Position numbers and translations under genes: made by a program. This document shows positions 41,161 through 54,881 of a stretch of DNA of 64,000 bases, one piece after another. The stretch comes from Acanthacorydalis orientalis (taxonomy: Eukaryota > Arthropoda > Insecta > Megaloptera > Corydalidae): positions 23,579,501-23,643,500 of the forward strand of contig CM068317.1 in NCBI GenBank assembly GCA_034766995.1. The letters run 5' to 3'. The notes under the pieces were generated by a model. The model saw only the letters and a program-made list of their open reading frames with translations. It searched no databases and was not told the DNA's origin. Position 1 is the stretch's first letter; each line of letters starts with the position of its first letter.

Positions 41161-41865
41161 TATGTAAAAAAATAATTGTAATGAATAAATTTATAGGCTT
41201 TTATAATTACATAGATAAGTAAATTTTTATCTTTTTTAAATTAATATTTATGTAAATATCTATATCAGCAAAAAGTTGAATAAACGCAGTGCTTCAGATA
41301 CAAATTGTTTAGTTAAGGTGGAGAGCAAGATTCGACTTTTAAAGAAATATTAAATGTCCATCTCGCTCATCAAAAAAACATGTATTTTTTCTTTGGCGTC
41401 GCTGTATTTTATAACTATTCTAATACACTGAAAGATATTTAATTTGTTCTTACTTATCTTACATGTGGTAACTAAAATTTTCGATCTAATATTCAATAAA
41501 GTTCTAATAAGTATATTTAATTATTCATAAACATTAAATTTCATACTACTATCTTTGTTACGTCTGTTTACATTCTAAAAGCCATGATGATCTATAGATA
41601 AAATAGTTGTATTTTTCTTAATCTTCTATTCAGTTTTTTTTTTGTAATATCATCAATCTGTGCATATTACCTGTATGAATTTCTTTATAATAATGATGGT
41701 ATCAGTGGTATAATAATATAAATAAGAATGATGAAGATCAGTAAGAGTTTACACATTAAATACCACTACATTTTTTAGAAAAAAGGAATAACTGAATTAA
41801 TATTGTTCAATATACAGTAAGTAATTGATTGATAGAGTAAGTAATTGTTTCAATATTTATAAATA

Positions 41866-43063
41866 TTAGGTTGGTGGAAAAATAATTGCGGTTTTTATGA
41901 TTTTAAATTTTGAAGCTGATTTTTCTAGTTACTGTTATCTTTTGTTATAGTCATGTGATACATTCTTGTAAACAATGAAATAAGCACTACTGATTTCAGC
42001 ATATGTCTATTGTTTTCATTCTTTAGTATTGTTGGATATAATCTACGTTAGGACGAACAGAAACTGCTCGAAATATCAGATTTGTTTTTGGCGAAGAGTC
42101 AATTAGTGAACAAACAGCTCAACACTAGTTCTAAAAAATTTGTAATGGAAACGAAAACCTTGATGGTGAGAAGGGTCGTGGACGTCCTTCAGCTAGAGAC
42201 AATATTGATTTAAGAACCACAATTGAAGCGGACCCACGTAAAACAACTCGAGAGGTGGCAGAAGAACTCAATGTTGATTATTCAATAGTTATTCGACATT
42301 TGAGCTTAATTGGAAAAACAAAAAAGCTGGATAAATGAGTGCCGTATGAATTAAACGAACATGAAACAATTCGACGATAGGAAATCTTCTCTATGCTTTT
42401 TTTTGCGTAACAAAAATGGTCCCTTTCTTGTTCGCATTGTCATATGTGATGAAAAGTGGATTGTCACAACAATCGCAAACGTTCATCACAGTGGATAGAC
42501 CGAGGAGAAGCAACAAAACAGTTCCCTAAATCGAAGCTTCATGAAAAAAGATTATGGTCGCTGTTTGATGATCGACAAGTGGCATCATTCATTACAATTT
42601 CTTAAATCCTAGTAAAACAGTAATAGCAGAAAAAGATAGTCAGGAAATTTAAAAAATGCATGAGAAATTGAATCGTTTACGGCCAGCATTAATCGAAGAG
42701 GACTAATTCTTCTTCATTACAACAGCCGAGGACACGTCTCACAAATGACTATGAAACCTTACCTCACCCATCTTATTTTCCGGACCTGTCTTCGACAGAT
42801 TATTATTTTTTTAAACATTTGAGTGATTTCCTATGAGAGAAGGTTTTCAAAGATCAACCATCAGCTTAAAGCGCTTTCGATGAATTCGTTAATTCCAGGA
42901 CTCCAAAATTCTATCTTGTAGGAATAATCAAACTTGTTTCTCATTGGGAGAAATGTGTACAGGAAAATGGTCTTTATTTTTATTAATAAATATAATTTTT
43001 AACTGATATATTCATCTTTATACTCGATACGTAAAATCCGCAATTATTTTTGTATTAACCTAA
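41866..43063 (+). mobile_element. mariner element (Hsmar1/cecropia-like), decayed
   Basis: Ends TTAGGTTGGTGGAAAAATAA and, complemented, TTAGGTTAATACAAAAATAA, each continuing TTGCGG, with TA on each side. The plus strand reads RNIRFVFGEESISEQTAQH, GRGRPSARDNIDLRTTIEAD, TTREVAEELNVDYSIVIRHL, SPDLSSTDYYFFKHLSDFL-like (as FPDLSSTDYYFF) and KFYLVGIIKLVSHWEKC. The HDNARPH region is deleted to SLQQPRTRLTN. Many stops; same family as 3899-5970 and 44557-45599. Confidence 0.88.
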
Positions 43064-43794
43064 TATATATTCCATATTGACACAAGACGAATAGCCTTTC
43101 ATCCACGTAAATGAAAACATAACAACATGTTAACAATGAGTGTTTGTAGACGCTAATATGAGAAATATTATTTTAACACTAAAAAATATAACATTTGGGA
43201 ACAAAACCAATTATATCAACTGTTCAAATATAATATTTCAACAGTACATCATTTTCCATCGAAAAGAAAATAATTAAATAGTATAATATGTTCATTTGAA
43301 GATAAAAGAAAAAATCTTGTAGGTCTATTTTAACTTATTCAATTTATAAGCAGTAATACTGAAATATTACAAATGATACTTACACATTTTTTCTCCTTTT
43401 TGGTCTATGGCAGCATGAAAAAAGTATAAAAAAATTAATACTCAGATAAACTTATTTGTATTTATATGAAATATGTTTTCGGAAAAATAAATATAATAAA
43501 AAAAAACAACTTATTGTTATTTTAGATTTGAATTATGGATTTAAATTTCATAAAATCAAAAAGTAGAACGAAGAAAAAGTGAAAAATAAAAATAAAGTAA
43601 ATACAAATTCAAAAAAGATAATATACTCAAAAAAAATAGAGATTTTATAGTGTTGTAGTTCGTGTTATTTTATAATAATAAATAAAACATAGAACTAAAA
43701 AAAAAATATTTTCTATAAAAAGAAGTTTATATCTATCTATCTATCTAATATATATACATACATATATACATGTATATATATACATATGAAAGCG
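43064..43794. other. AT-rich spacer
   Basis: No gene recognised. Tetranucleotide CTAT repeats and TA runs occur near 43730-43785. Confidence 0.4.
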
Positions 43795-44491
43795 ATTTGA
43801 AACGTTTGCGACCTATATATAAGTGGCTGTAATATTTTTAATATTTGCGGCGCATTACAAAATGATATATATCTTATACATAACCTCAAAGTCTATAATT
43901 AATGTGCCGAGCAGTTTGTTGTAAATGTCAATTTAAATAAAGCTCTTTTTGTTCCGTTCTTGAAATGGATAAAGTTGAACTTCGTACGGTGATAAAGTTT
44001 TTTGTCCAAAAAGACAACATCAACAGAAATCTTTAATGAGATAAAAAAAATGTCCTGGGTGATAGTGCATCTTCGTATACAACCGTAAAGAAGTGGGGAG
44101 CTGAATTTAAATGTGGCTGTGCAAGCTTAGAAGACAACCCGCGTAGTGGACGTCGGAAAACTGCAACGGCAGAAGAAATCATCCATAAAGTGCACAATAT
44201 TGTCTTACAGGGACGGCGATTGAAGGTGTCTGAAATTGCTAAGGTTATGGATGTATCAAATGAACGCGTGTATCATATCCTAACTGAAAAGTTAGGTATG
44301 AAAAAGCTTTCGGCAAATGGATGCCGCGTTTACTGACAGTTGATCATAAACTATTTCGAGTACACATTTCCCAAGACTGTTTGGATCGATTGATTGAGGA
44401 ATACGACTGATTTTATCCAGCGATTTGTGCCTACAGGTGAAACTTATATTCAGTATTACACTTCAGACTCAAAACAACCATCAAAACAATG

Positions 44492-44493
<2 letters not shown>
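43795..44493 (+). mobile_element. 5' half of a mariner, cut off at a TA array
   Basis: The transposase starts MDKVELRTVIKFFVQKDN at 43965. It continues, with two early stops, through SASSYTTVKKWGAEFKCG, DNPRSGRRKTATAEEIIHKV and YHILTEKLGMKKLSANGC to FIQRFVPTGETYIQYY and SKQPSKQW. The first catalytic Asp (VDETW) is Gly here (TGETY). The sequence stops mid-gene at a (TA)n array, and no 3' half or right-hand inverted repeat follows. The 5' boundary is approximate. A mariner from a different family begins on the far side of the array. Confidence 0.8.

Positions 44494-44549
<56 letters not shown>
44494..44549. repeat. (TA)n array at a mariner-mariner junction
   Basis: About 55 bases of TA between the 5' half of one mariner and the 5'-truncated body of another. 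Confidence 0.95.
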
Positions 44550-44555
<6 letters not shown>

Positions 44556-44556
44556 C

Positions 44557-45522
44557 ATTCACGCGATTTTGCTGTATGAGTTTAAATTGGGACGTAAGGT
44601 AACAGAAACTGCTCAAAATATCAAATTTGTTTTTGGAGAAGAGACAGTTAGTGAATATATAGCTCAGCACTGGTTCCAAAAATTTCGTAATGAGAACGAA
44701 AGCCTTGATGACGAGGAGAGTCGTGGACGTCCTTCAGCTAGAGACAATAATGATTTAGAAACCATTATTGAAGCGGACCCACGTAAAACAACTCGAGAGC
44801 TGTCAGAAGAACTCAATGTTGATCATTCAACAGTTCGACATTTGAGCTTAATTGGAAAAACAATAAATCTGGCCAAATGTGTGTCGTATGAACAAAACGA
44901 ACATCAAGCAGTTCGGTGCATCGTCTCGATCGCATTATTACATGTGATGAAATGTGGATTCTCTATAATAATCAGAAACGTTCATCACAGTGGTTAGAAC
45001 GAGGAGAAGTACCAAAACAGTTTCACAAAACCGAAGCTTCACGAAAAAAAGATTATGGCCACTGTTTGGTGGTTGACAAGTGGCATCATTCACTACAACT
45101 TCTTAAATTTTGGTGAAACAGTAACAGCAGGAGAAGATTGTCAGGAAATTGAAAAAATGCATGAGAAGTTGCATCGTTTACGGTCAGCATTAGTCAATCG
45201 AAAAGGACTAATTCTTCTTCATGATAACGCCCGACCAAACATCTCACAAATTACTAAAAAAATTAAACGAGTAGGGTTATGAACCCTCACCTGTTTCACC
45301 TTATCACCTTATCCTCTGGACCTGTCTCCGACAGATTATCATTTTTTTAAACATTTGAGTAATTTCATACGAGAGAAGATTTTCAAAGATCAAGCATCAG
45401 CTCAAAGCTCTTTCGATGAATTCTTTAATTTCAGGACTCCAGAGTTCTATCTTATAGGACCAAAAAAACTTGTTTTTCGTGGGGAGAAACGTGTGCAGGC
45501 AAATGGTCTTTATTTTGATTAA
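44557..45522 (+). pseudogene. mariner transposase, 5'-truncated and frameshifted
   Basis: Reads IHAILLYEFKLGRK, FGEETVSEYIAQHWFQKF, RGRPSARDNNDLETIIEADP, TTRELSEELNVDHSTVRHL, then shifts frame before LDRIITCDEMWILYNNQKRS (first Asp). It shifts again to GIIHYNFLNFGETVTAG, LILLHDNARPNISQIT (second Asp) and finally DLSPTDYHFFKHLSNFIREK (third Asp). All three catalytic aspartates are present but the gene needs at least three frame corrections and lacks its start. Confidence 0.85.
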
Positions 45523-45599
45523 TAAACATAATTTTTAACTGATATATGCGTCTTCATACTCGATACGTAAAAACCGCAATTATTTTTACACCAACGTAA
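44557..45599 (+). mobile_element. mariner (Hsmar1/cecropia-like), 5' end missing
   Basis: Begins inside the transposase N-terminus, without a 5' inverted repeat. The right end (CCGCAATTATTTTTACACCAACGTAA, TA following) is present. It is the best preserved of the three copies of this family in the window. Confidence 0.85.
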
Positions 45600-45601
45600 T
45601 A

Positions 45602-46214
45602 TGAAGATATCATATGTGCCGAACCTACTAGTGGAGATTAGAAACTCGATTAGTATCTTGAAAGGCAAAAACCATTAAGAAACGTTTCAAAGAAATCACA
45701 GATACAAAAATATACAATTATAATTTCTATAATAAATATTTTTTTGCATATTTATATCACTGAAATAATAATTGAATAATTATAAGTGCACATAAATAGT
45801 TTAGAAGACTTTTATTGTTAAATAATTAAAATTGGCCCACGTTAAGTTAAAAAGATATTTTCAATTTGGCAGACATATTTAAATGTTTTATTATATATCC
45901 GCACTTATTGTTTTAAAATCAGATTCAACAAATAAGAAATAATCAATGTCATTCTGCAGTTAATGAACAAAAAAAAACGGATAATGTTAAAGTTTCGCTG
46001 TTAATTCAAACGCTTTTATGATTAAGATTAAATATTATCTTAGAACAACACAACGGGCGTGAGAAAACTATTCAAATACAGCATTGAGTGATCACATCCA
46101 ATATTAACACCGAGATCAGCATAAAGAGTAGAATATAAACGTCTATTATAATTAGTAATCATTTCAAGGTTCGAAATCTTCATACAATTAATATTTAATT
46201 ATATATCTACACAC

Positions 46215-46273
<59 letters not shown>

Positions 46274-46995
46274 TATGTAGCAACATGGATACCTCTAGCC
46301 AGAATAAATTAATTCCGCCGCTAATTACCTAAGTTGCTTTTATGGCAAATAAACAAGTATAATTTTTTTAAAAAAAGAAAAGAAAACGTTAGGTGATTTA
46401 TATGTAAATCTTAGTCTATTATTTATAAACGTATAACATTACAACTTGGGTAAATTGAAAAATCACCGTTTAAAGGATAGAAGTGTGCGTGTGTGCGCTT
46501 ACACGTTTACACATACGTGCGTGCGAAAGAGAGAAACAGGCAATGTGAGAATATAAAAATATTAATGTGTGAGTATAATCGTGCGTATAAGAGCGGCGAC
46601 TATTCCCACGACGCTCACGCATTGATGGCATCAAAACATAATTAACATAAGTTAAACGTCGGTAAACTTGGCCATCGAACGTGCTTTATTATCTTGTCGA
46701 TACACTGTGATATCTCTTGGACGCGATTCGATCTGAACGATATGAATTACGATGAAATGGTTTTTAATTAAATATATATTGTATTGAATTTACTATTTTA
46801 TAAACAGAGACCGTGACAATTGACCAGTGGATATATATCTAAGATAATCAGAAAGAAATATGTATGAGGAATGTGTTAGATAGTCAGAAACTTTTTATTT
46901 TTTGTTAGTCGAAAATAAGTTAATCTTTGTTATTTTGAATATATATTGAAGTTTTTATTCATTTGAGTGTATTTTTAAAGTATTATATATATATT
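45602..46995. other. AT-rich spacer with GA array
   Basis: TA then GAGAGA repeats at about 46206-46273. The region 46460-46760 has somewhat more CpG but no recognised gene. Confidence 0.45.
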
Positions 46996-47165
46996 CATCA
47001 CCATAAGTAAATAATAAATTCTTGAAAAACTGAAACCACTATATCCATAGTGTTTTTATTAGTATTTGTTTTTTTAAATCGTACTGTTCTTTTATGAACT
47101 CCTACTTCATTAAATTATAAATAATGTACTTTGTTTTGTTTCACTCTTAAAAATGTATTAATTAG

Positions 47166-47202
<37 letters not shown>

Positions 47203-47250
47203 TATTTATAATTAATACATTTTTAAGAGTGAAAGAAAACAAAGGACATT

Positions 47251-47312
<62 letters not shown>

Positions 47313-47327
47313 AACATATATATATAA

Positions 47328-47364
<37 letters not shown>

Positions 47365-47528
47365 AATATATTTCTAATTAATACATTTTTAAGAGTGGAA
47401 GAAAACAAGGTACATTATTTATAATTTAATGAAGTAGGAGTTCATAAAAGAACAGTACGATTTAAAAAAAACACTCTAGATATAGTGGTTTCAGTTTTTC
47501 AAGAATTTATTATTTACTTATGGTGATG
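46996..47528. repeat. long inverted repeat (palindrome) around TA arrays
   Basis: The left arm, 46996 to about 47168, starts CATCACCATAAGTAAATAAT. The right arm, about 47371-47528, is its complement with few differences. Arms are about 160-175 bases. The centre holds TA arrays and a third short copy of the inner arm end (about 47208-47255, ATTAATACATTTTTAAGAGT). A transcript across it would form a long hairpin. No coding frame is present. Confidence 0.88.
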
Positions 47529-47699
47529 TTTTCAATGACTGAGACAGATTATATAAATTTGTAAAGGATAAAGGAGAAATACTGATGAGTTATCTGTTAT
47601 GATTGTGGTCAAATTTGGTGTCCGTTCACAAAATAAACGGAGACTAGTGTGTGAAATCAGTATTTTAGTTTGATTTTTAAAACTATCAATTAAATTTAT

Positions 47700-48224
47700 T
47701 CAGAAACAAATCTGCTTTACTCTTTTTACAAGTATTAAAATATGTTCAATTTTATAGTTCATAAAATTAAATCTCATCAACCATTTCCTATCTGATGGTA
47801 CAAATTTGTATTTTTCGCCAAATATTTTCGATACGAGATCGCGCATCGCCGTGTGAATATTGGCGATCCACTTTCGCATCGTTGACCTAGCACGGTACAT
47901 AATTTGAAAAGCGAGAGGAATCAGCCAATCAGCACATCTTTCAAGTCAGAACTTGACAGTGAGTCAGTGAGAGCAATTTGTGCGATTTTTCGATGTTTTT
48001 TTTTTAAAAAAAATAGAATTTGTTGGATAAGTGTTTATTTTCTTTATTTTATAGATAGCATGTTTCATTCATAATATAATCCTAACATGTAAAATTTATG
48101 TTTGTAAGTTTTCAGTACTGAAATATTAAAAAGTTTGGAGAGGACTTAGAAGTACCGTCAGTAACTTTGCGTTTATATTTTTACATGAAAAGTATGTGAA
48201 GATAAAGTAAAGAAAAGTAAAGAT
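47700..48224. other. AT-rich spacer upstream of a piggyBac relic
   Basis: No family is recognised. It probably includes the 5' part of the following piggyBac element, whose left end was not found. Confidence 0.35.
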
Positions 48225-49320
48225 AAACTATACAAGATAAGATCTATGATGGATGAGCTAAACAGAAAATTTCAAGTGTTATCATAAAACCAAAGAAATG
48301 GGTGTTGACAAATCCATGATAAAATTCAAGAGCAGATCTATACTAAAGCAATATTTGCCTATGAAACCTATAAAAAGAAGGTATACATGGTGGTGTTTGT
48401 TCCATTGAAGAGGATTTATTAAAAATTTTATAATATATCGAGGGAAAGATAAAGAAATGTGAAAAAAGTTTTCTGATTATTCACTAGAAGAGGAAGTGGT
48501 ACTGGAGTTGACTGAAAGCGAATGTGGAAAGGATAATGTTATATATTTTGACAATTTTTTTCTTCGATTGGATTGATAGAGAAATTAAAGACAGATGACT
48601 TATGCATTCGGGACAATTAGGTCGAATCGTAAGAGGCTTCCTGATAACATAGAAGTGACTCCAAACTGAAAAGACGAAATTATGACTATAGATTTTTAAG
48701 CCTAGATATAGGATATTCGTGAAAAGTGAAAAGATAACAAGGTAGCACATTTAGTATTTAATTTCCATGAAAATGAAGAAGCTACAGTTTCACGCAAAGA
48801 AAAAGATGGTTCCAGGTCAACGGTTACCTGCTCAACAGCAATAAAGGATTGTAATCAATTTATGGGAGGAGTGGATACCGCTGACTGGTTGAGAGTATTA
48901 TACTGGATTGGAAATTACTAAAATTTTGGCATATACTTCTTTGAGACGTGTTTGATATAGCATTTGTTAATGCCTATATTGTACACGAGATTATATTTGA
49001 AAAAATCACAGTAAAAGATTTCAGAAGCTCGGTTGCACAAGGACTGATGACTATGAAGGATGCTAGTCAGAAGAAAAAGATATCTAGAGAGAATGCCGCA
49101 AACCCTGGCCCATAAAAGCGGCGGAAATCAAATTATTTAACATTAAGAAATGTAAGACTGGGAAACAGAGAGGTATTCATTGACGAACATTTGTGGAAAA
49201 TAGATGAAGGTGTGGAGTATGCAGTATGAAAAAGATACAGTCGAAGCCCTATTCGAAATGTTCTCATTGCAATGTTATTTTGTGTTTGAATGATCAAACA
49301 ATTGTTTTCTTGATCATAAT
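48225..49320 (+). pseudogene. piggyBac-like transposase
   Basis: Family landmarks in order: KIRSMMDELNRKFQVLS; STLKQYLPMKPIKR-like text; VIYFDNFFSSIGLIEKLK (the YFDNFFTS catalytic Asp motif); ACGTIRSNRK-like and SKLKRRNYDYRF pieces; a degenerate QFMGGVDTADWLR (the GVD-x-x-D motif with a catalytic Asp); AFVNAYIVHEIIFEK; and a C-terminal cysteine-rich zinc-binding tail RYSRSPIRNVLIAMLFCV, which aligns to YSKCSHCNVILC one frame off. Stops and frameshifts throughout. piggyBac transposases excise precisely from TTAA; this one is dead. Confidence 0.82.
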
Positions 49321-49570
49321 GAAGCTAATGTGTAATTTGAATATGTTTGACACTTAATTAAAATTATTTTTTAATGTTCTTAACAAGTTTCTAACAATTG
49401 GGATACATAAAGAACCTGACGGTATAAATTAGTCTAGGTCTTAAAAATGATACGTACAGTTCTAATAAAAATCCGAAAAAATATATGTATTTCCTTTCAA
49501 ACACTTTAAACGTATTTTAAAGTTAAAATGTCAGAATCTTTAAATATTTCTAATGGCCGGTAGGAAAGAG
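48225..49570 (+). mobile_element. piggyBac-like element, decayed
   Basis: A transposase reading on plus runs to about 49320, and the element ends at GGCCGGTAGGAAAGAG followed by TTAA (49571-49574), the piggyBac target site. The left TTAA end was not located. The transposase is described separately. Confidence 0.75.
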
Positions 49571-49574
49571 TTAA

Positions 49575-51917
49575 ATATTAAAACTCTTGATCTACAAGCA
49601 TGCAGTTAGAGAGAGGTCTGTCAAACTATATCTTCCTCGTTTTTTTTTTTATTTTAAGATATTTCATAATTTGTAGATCTATTGTTTTTGAACAGAGTTA
49701 AATGAACTTCGGAAAGACTTCTTTTTCTCGGCAGTTAATAAGAAATGTAATGTCTAATTTCACTAATTCAATTCTTATTTTCGGATACCAGTGTAGTTGT
49801 ATTAATTGGAAATCTATTTTCTCGCTATATATTTTTGACATGGTGGCTGTCAATAAAGTACAGAAAAATGTGAGATGTTTCCATACTTTAACGTTTTAAA
49901 AATGATGTCATCGTCATTAAAATCTATATAAGCAATGATCAGTAATCAATTATTGAGCATATTTGATTAGAAATTTACTTGTGGTTTTTGGTGTGAGTGA
50001 AAAATTAATTTATGTAAGTAAATTAAGTGAACAAATTATACTGTGATCTGTGATACTATTTAAGATTATATCTCTTCGGGATCTTTTCGTGTGTGTCTCT
50101 ACTTAGGATATTGTTTTCTTTTTCATTTAATTCCAGAATATATGTCATTTTTGTTAAATGTATGTGTTTTTCAAAAATATTTATAACTGTATAGATATTG
50201 GATACTATATGTTTTTTTATATGTAGATATTCATTCTTATCTGCATGCAATATATTTGAAATTGAGACGTTATTAAATTATATACAAACAAGAAGCAAAT
50301 ATATTATTATTAATGGTATTATAATATAAATCGATTATAAATGAAAATATTCTGGAAGATTGAAAGATTGGATTAGTCATTCTCGTATTAACAATGTTGA
50401 TAAATGTGACAAAGAACTATCAGATCATTAGTCTACCAGCCAAGCTATTAAAGTAATTAAAATTGCAATTCGAGATTACATAAGATTTTGCTAGTCAAAA
50501 ATATTTTTATAAATAGCACCATTAATTTAGATCGCAGTACTGAAGTGAATCTTAACTAGAAAATGTAGATGAGCTTCATTGAATGTTTTCGAAAGGTTAA
50601 TTCAACAGATATAAGTTTCATGACCGTTTTAATAAATTCCTTTATGGTTTAATAAAATATATTATTTTGAATTTGTATTTCATGTAAATCATTCAATGGA
50701 TTCGAGCTACTTACATGATAGAACTCAAACTAAGAAAAAGATAAATAAAATTAAGTCAGGACAGAGGATTTTTGAGAATTCTCTCTTTAAAAAATGAATA
50801 TTACACTAATTAATGTTCAGATCCCACTAATAAAACGTTTCTTTTTTAATAAAAAAAGATAAATAAATGAAGGAGTGAAGTTTCTTTACTTTAATTTTTG
50901 ATCAAATAATAAGTAAATTTTGATATATTGACTTTTGTTTCTCTTTTTACAGTCATCATAAAAGTGATTTTGTATTTAAGACAAATAATTAGAAATATTG
51001 TTTGACCGCATATATATATATATATTAGTATATTCAATGTGTGTGTGTATTTTTTTTGTCTAAAAGAAGTTCTTATCCGTACATCTTTCTACGCACGGTC
51101 CAGTCCGTTTAACAGTGTAAAATGTTTATACATTTAATTTTATTCAATACGGAAACCACATAAATACCTGCCTCCTCTCGAATGTTTTCGTGTTAACGTA
51201 ACATTAATGGTCAGTAAATTTGAAATTCGAACCGAACATAACTACTGAACCTTTATCCATATAAAGTGTACGTGGTGTCCGTCGTTTCATCTACAATTTA
51301 TATAGGTGTGTATGTATTTCGTTTCCAACGTATATTTGTACATTTATATCTTTATATAAATGTACATATGTGTGTTTGTATAAACATATATATATATATA
51401 TGAAATGTATGCGTTATATATAGTCAGTTAGACGAGTAGTAGCAGGAGAGAAGAGCAGGTGGGTTTCATGAATTCCACTTCTTGGCATTGGCCTGGCTTC
51501 GGTGTTACACCGTAACATCAGACGCATAATTTATTTACAATTCCGAATATTTTACTATCGAGTTTAGTTTTTAATTAGTGTCCAGGTTACGTTTTCCTTG
51601 ACATCCCATTTTATGGGAAATTCATCCGTTATGCGCACTCGAATACGCTTACATGATCAAATATTTGATTATGTTTATACAAATTAATATTTAATATACA
51701 AAAATACTAGTTCTGGAGATGTTTATTGGAAAATCAGAAAAAATATATTTGTTTATAAATTAATTATCACTAATTCGCATTTGGATAACTTGACAACAGT
51801 TACACTAAATGAGAAGACGTTTCCCAGAAATTGTAACATAAATAATTAATTTTATTATGAAGAAATTTAATTGGATGTATAGAAAATGATTCAACATATT
51901 TGCTTATATTTTGTATA
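49575..51917. other. AT-rich spacer
   Basis: No gene is supported. A modestly GC-richer patch at 51060-51640 has no recognised content; it includes a short TA run at 51386-51400 and TATATATAG at 51415-51423. Confidence 0.4.
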
Positions 51918-51918
51918 A

Positions 51919-51959
<41 letters not shown>

Positions 51960-51974
51960 TATATGTATATATAT

Positions 51975-52013
<39 letters not shown>

Positions 52014-52055
52014 AATATGTATATATATATATAAATATATATATATATACATATA
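51918..52055. repeat. (TA)n array, interrupted, abutting a Tc1 end
   Basis: TA with AAATAT and GTATAT interruptions, ending at the TA duplication of the next element. Confidence 0.9.
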
Positions 52056-53709
52056 CACTACCGCTCATAAATATTCAGGCACTTCTCTTTCTATAAATCA
52101 ATGTCATATCTGGGGTATAAATAATTTATGTGCTTAATTTTTTACAAGTATGCTTAGTGTAATGTTAAAATACAGATAATGGAAAAAAGCATAAAAACTA
52201 ATTTTATATTTAAATATTAGACTCATCAATGTGACCACCCTAATTTTTGATTATTGTTTAGCATATTCGAGTCATTCTATTTATAAGTTTTTCCAATGTT
52301 TTCGCATTTATTTTTCACCATTCTTCCTGCAGTATTTTCCAAAGATCTTGCTGAGATGTTGTACACGTCTTTCGAACATTTCAGTCAAGCTATAGGATTG
52401 ACGTCGGGTGACTGAGGAGGCCAAATCATTATTTTACGATTTTTCTTTATTTTCATTTGCTTCAGGAAGTTTGTACACAATTTGGACGTGTGTTTGAGAT
52501 TGTTGTCCTGTTAAAAAACGAATCATTTCCCAACAATCCTTGCTCCAGAAGACAAAGCACGCTTCTTCAATATATCTTTGTAGTGTTCCTTGTTTAGTTT
52601 CCCTTCAATTTAAACAAGATCTTCTAAACCACTGTCTGAATAACAGACCCACACCATGTTTAACGAATAGAATTATACATTGATTTGGCACCTGCTTTCC
52701 AGCTGATCTGCGGATAAAGACACGTCTCTGAACCAAAAACTTCAAATTTTGATTCGTCAATCCGTAGAACCTTTTTTCAATCAATGGTGGTCAAGTTTTC
52801 GTGTTGTTTTACCCATTCAATCTTTTCTTGATATTTATTGGTCGAAGAAAGGATTTTCTTTTACCTATCATTCCATACAAGCCAGCCTCATTTAAACTTA
52901 GTTCAACAGTTGAAACACAGTTGACAAGTTCGTTGTCGCCTCTCAACTGTTGATTTCGTTCAACAGTTGAGAGGCTTTTATTGACTCTCGGTTTTGTTGG
53001 ATTTTGTTTTGTTAACTTGTACCGTTCTTTCTAGTGCTGTTAAGCGTCGATTACGTTTTCTCATTTTCACTATTCTACGATCTTCTGACCTTGTCGTTGT
53101 TCTTGGGCACCTGGTTCGTTTTTGTTTACAATACTCTTACAGCCTTTATATATTTTTAATTATGCTGTCTACTGTCTTAGAAGATAATTTTATTTATTTT
53201 TTTTGCTATTTGACGGTTACTTTGTCCCAAATTATATTGGTAGATTTATCATGCAACGAATTTCTATTGAATGTTCATTCACTTTAGCCATTTCAATAAA
53301 AAATCATAATTAAAATTCCAATCTTGAATTATTTTAAACGCTAAAGTTATTTCGCTATTATTGTTTGATTCTGATGAGCCTGAATGATTGAACACTACAT
53401 AGTAAAATCAAGAAATACTTCTTCTACCACAGAATATACACAGCAATTACACATTAATTACCTGGAAAAACCTATACACCATATGTTCTTCACTTCACCG
53501 TTGAAATTTTCAGAAACAACCTTTTTACTCGTATGAAAAGTCTCGCCTTACTCAGCTTCCCATGTTTCTAGTAATTAATTTATTATTTAAACAGTGGTAA
53601 ATACTCTACATACAATAATTAAGCACATTCATTAGTAAGATATATATTAGTAATTTGAATTGAATTATCCCAATTTATTGGGGTTAATGAATACTTATGA
53701 GCGGTAGTG
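52056..53709 (-). mobile_element. Tc1-like element, full length, decayed
   Basis: A 1654-base element. Terminal repeats CACTACCGCTCATAAATATT and, complemented, CACTACCGCTCATAAGTATT; TA on both sides (52054-52055, 53710-53711). The minus strand carries a broken Tc1 transposase from about 53285 to 52215: MAKVNEHSIEIRCMI at the N-terminus; SLSTVERNQQLRGDNELVNC; EAGLYGMIGKRKSFLRPINI (the A-R-KPFL linker); NLKFLVQRRVF; GTLQRYIEEACF; a QDN-like block degraded to LTGQQSQTHVQI; and MFERRVQHLSKIFGKYCRK after a decayed WPPQSPD region. A local palindrome (CTCAACTGTTGA) is repeated around 52910-52975. Pseudogene in the ligand gene intron. Confidence 0.88.
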
Positions 53710-53710
53710 T

Positions 53711-53769
<59 letters not shown>

Positions 53770-53771
53770 TT
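53710..53771. repeat. (TA)n microsatellite abutting Tc1 end
   Basis: Begins at the TA duplication of the Tc1-like element. Confidence 0.9.
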
Positions 53772-53876
53772 ATTAAAAACTTTCTTGGAAATCTGTGGAA
53801 AAGAGAGGCACTGAATCGAACAAAATGGAAAATCATGGAAGATGCCTTTATCCAGCAGTGGATTGACAGAAGCTGA

Positions 53877-54716
<840 letters not shown>

Positions 54717-54881
54717 GGGTGAAAGAGAGTCGCAGGAACCAATGCAGTAATTTAAAGTCATTCTATCCGGTGTGACGATCCAGTCGTTCCATCCAATATC
54801 CGCAAAGTCCAAAATGTATTTCTCGAGATGGCAGCCATTTTTATGACGAGAGTTATTTAGTTTGGTAGTATTTTCATTAAC
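54717..54881 (-). CDS. TGF-beta/BMP-family ligand, knot-domain exon
   Basis: A 55-codon exon with splice acceptor TTTCTTTACAG above it and donor CCC|GTAAAT below, both phase 0. It carries the first three knot cysteines: NGCHLEKYILDF (Cys 1), ADIGWNDWIVTPD (the DVGWNDWIVAP signature of BMP ligands) and MTLNYCIGSC (Cys 2 and 3). Upstream of Cys 1 are about 16 residues with two N-glycosylation sequons (NTT, NNS). Joined to 37296-37478 it gives a 115-residue stretch with all seven canonical cysteines and 99 residues from Cys 1 to the end, close to BMP length. The exon has no RxxR site, so the furin site and prodomain must be in further exons above 54881, which I could not find. Confidence 0.93.
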
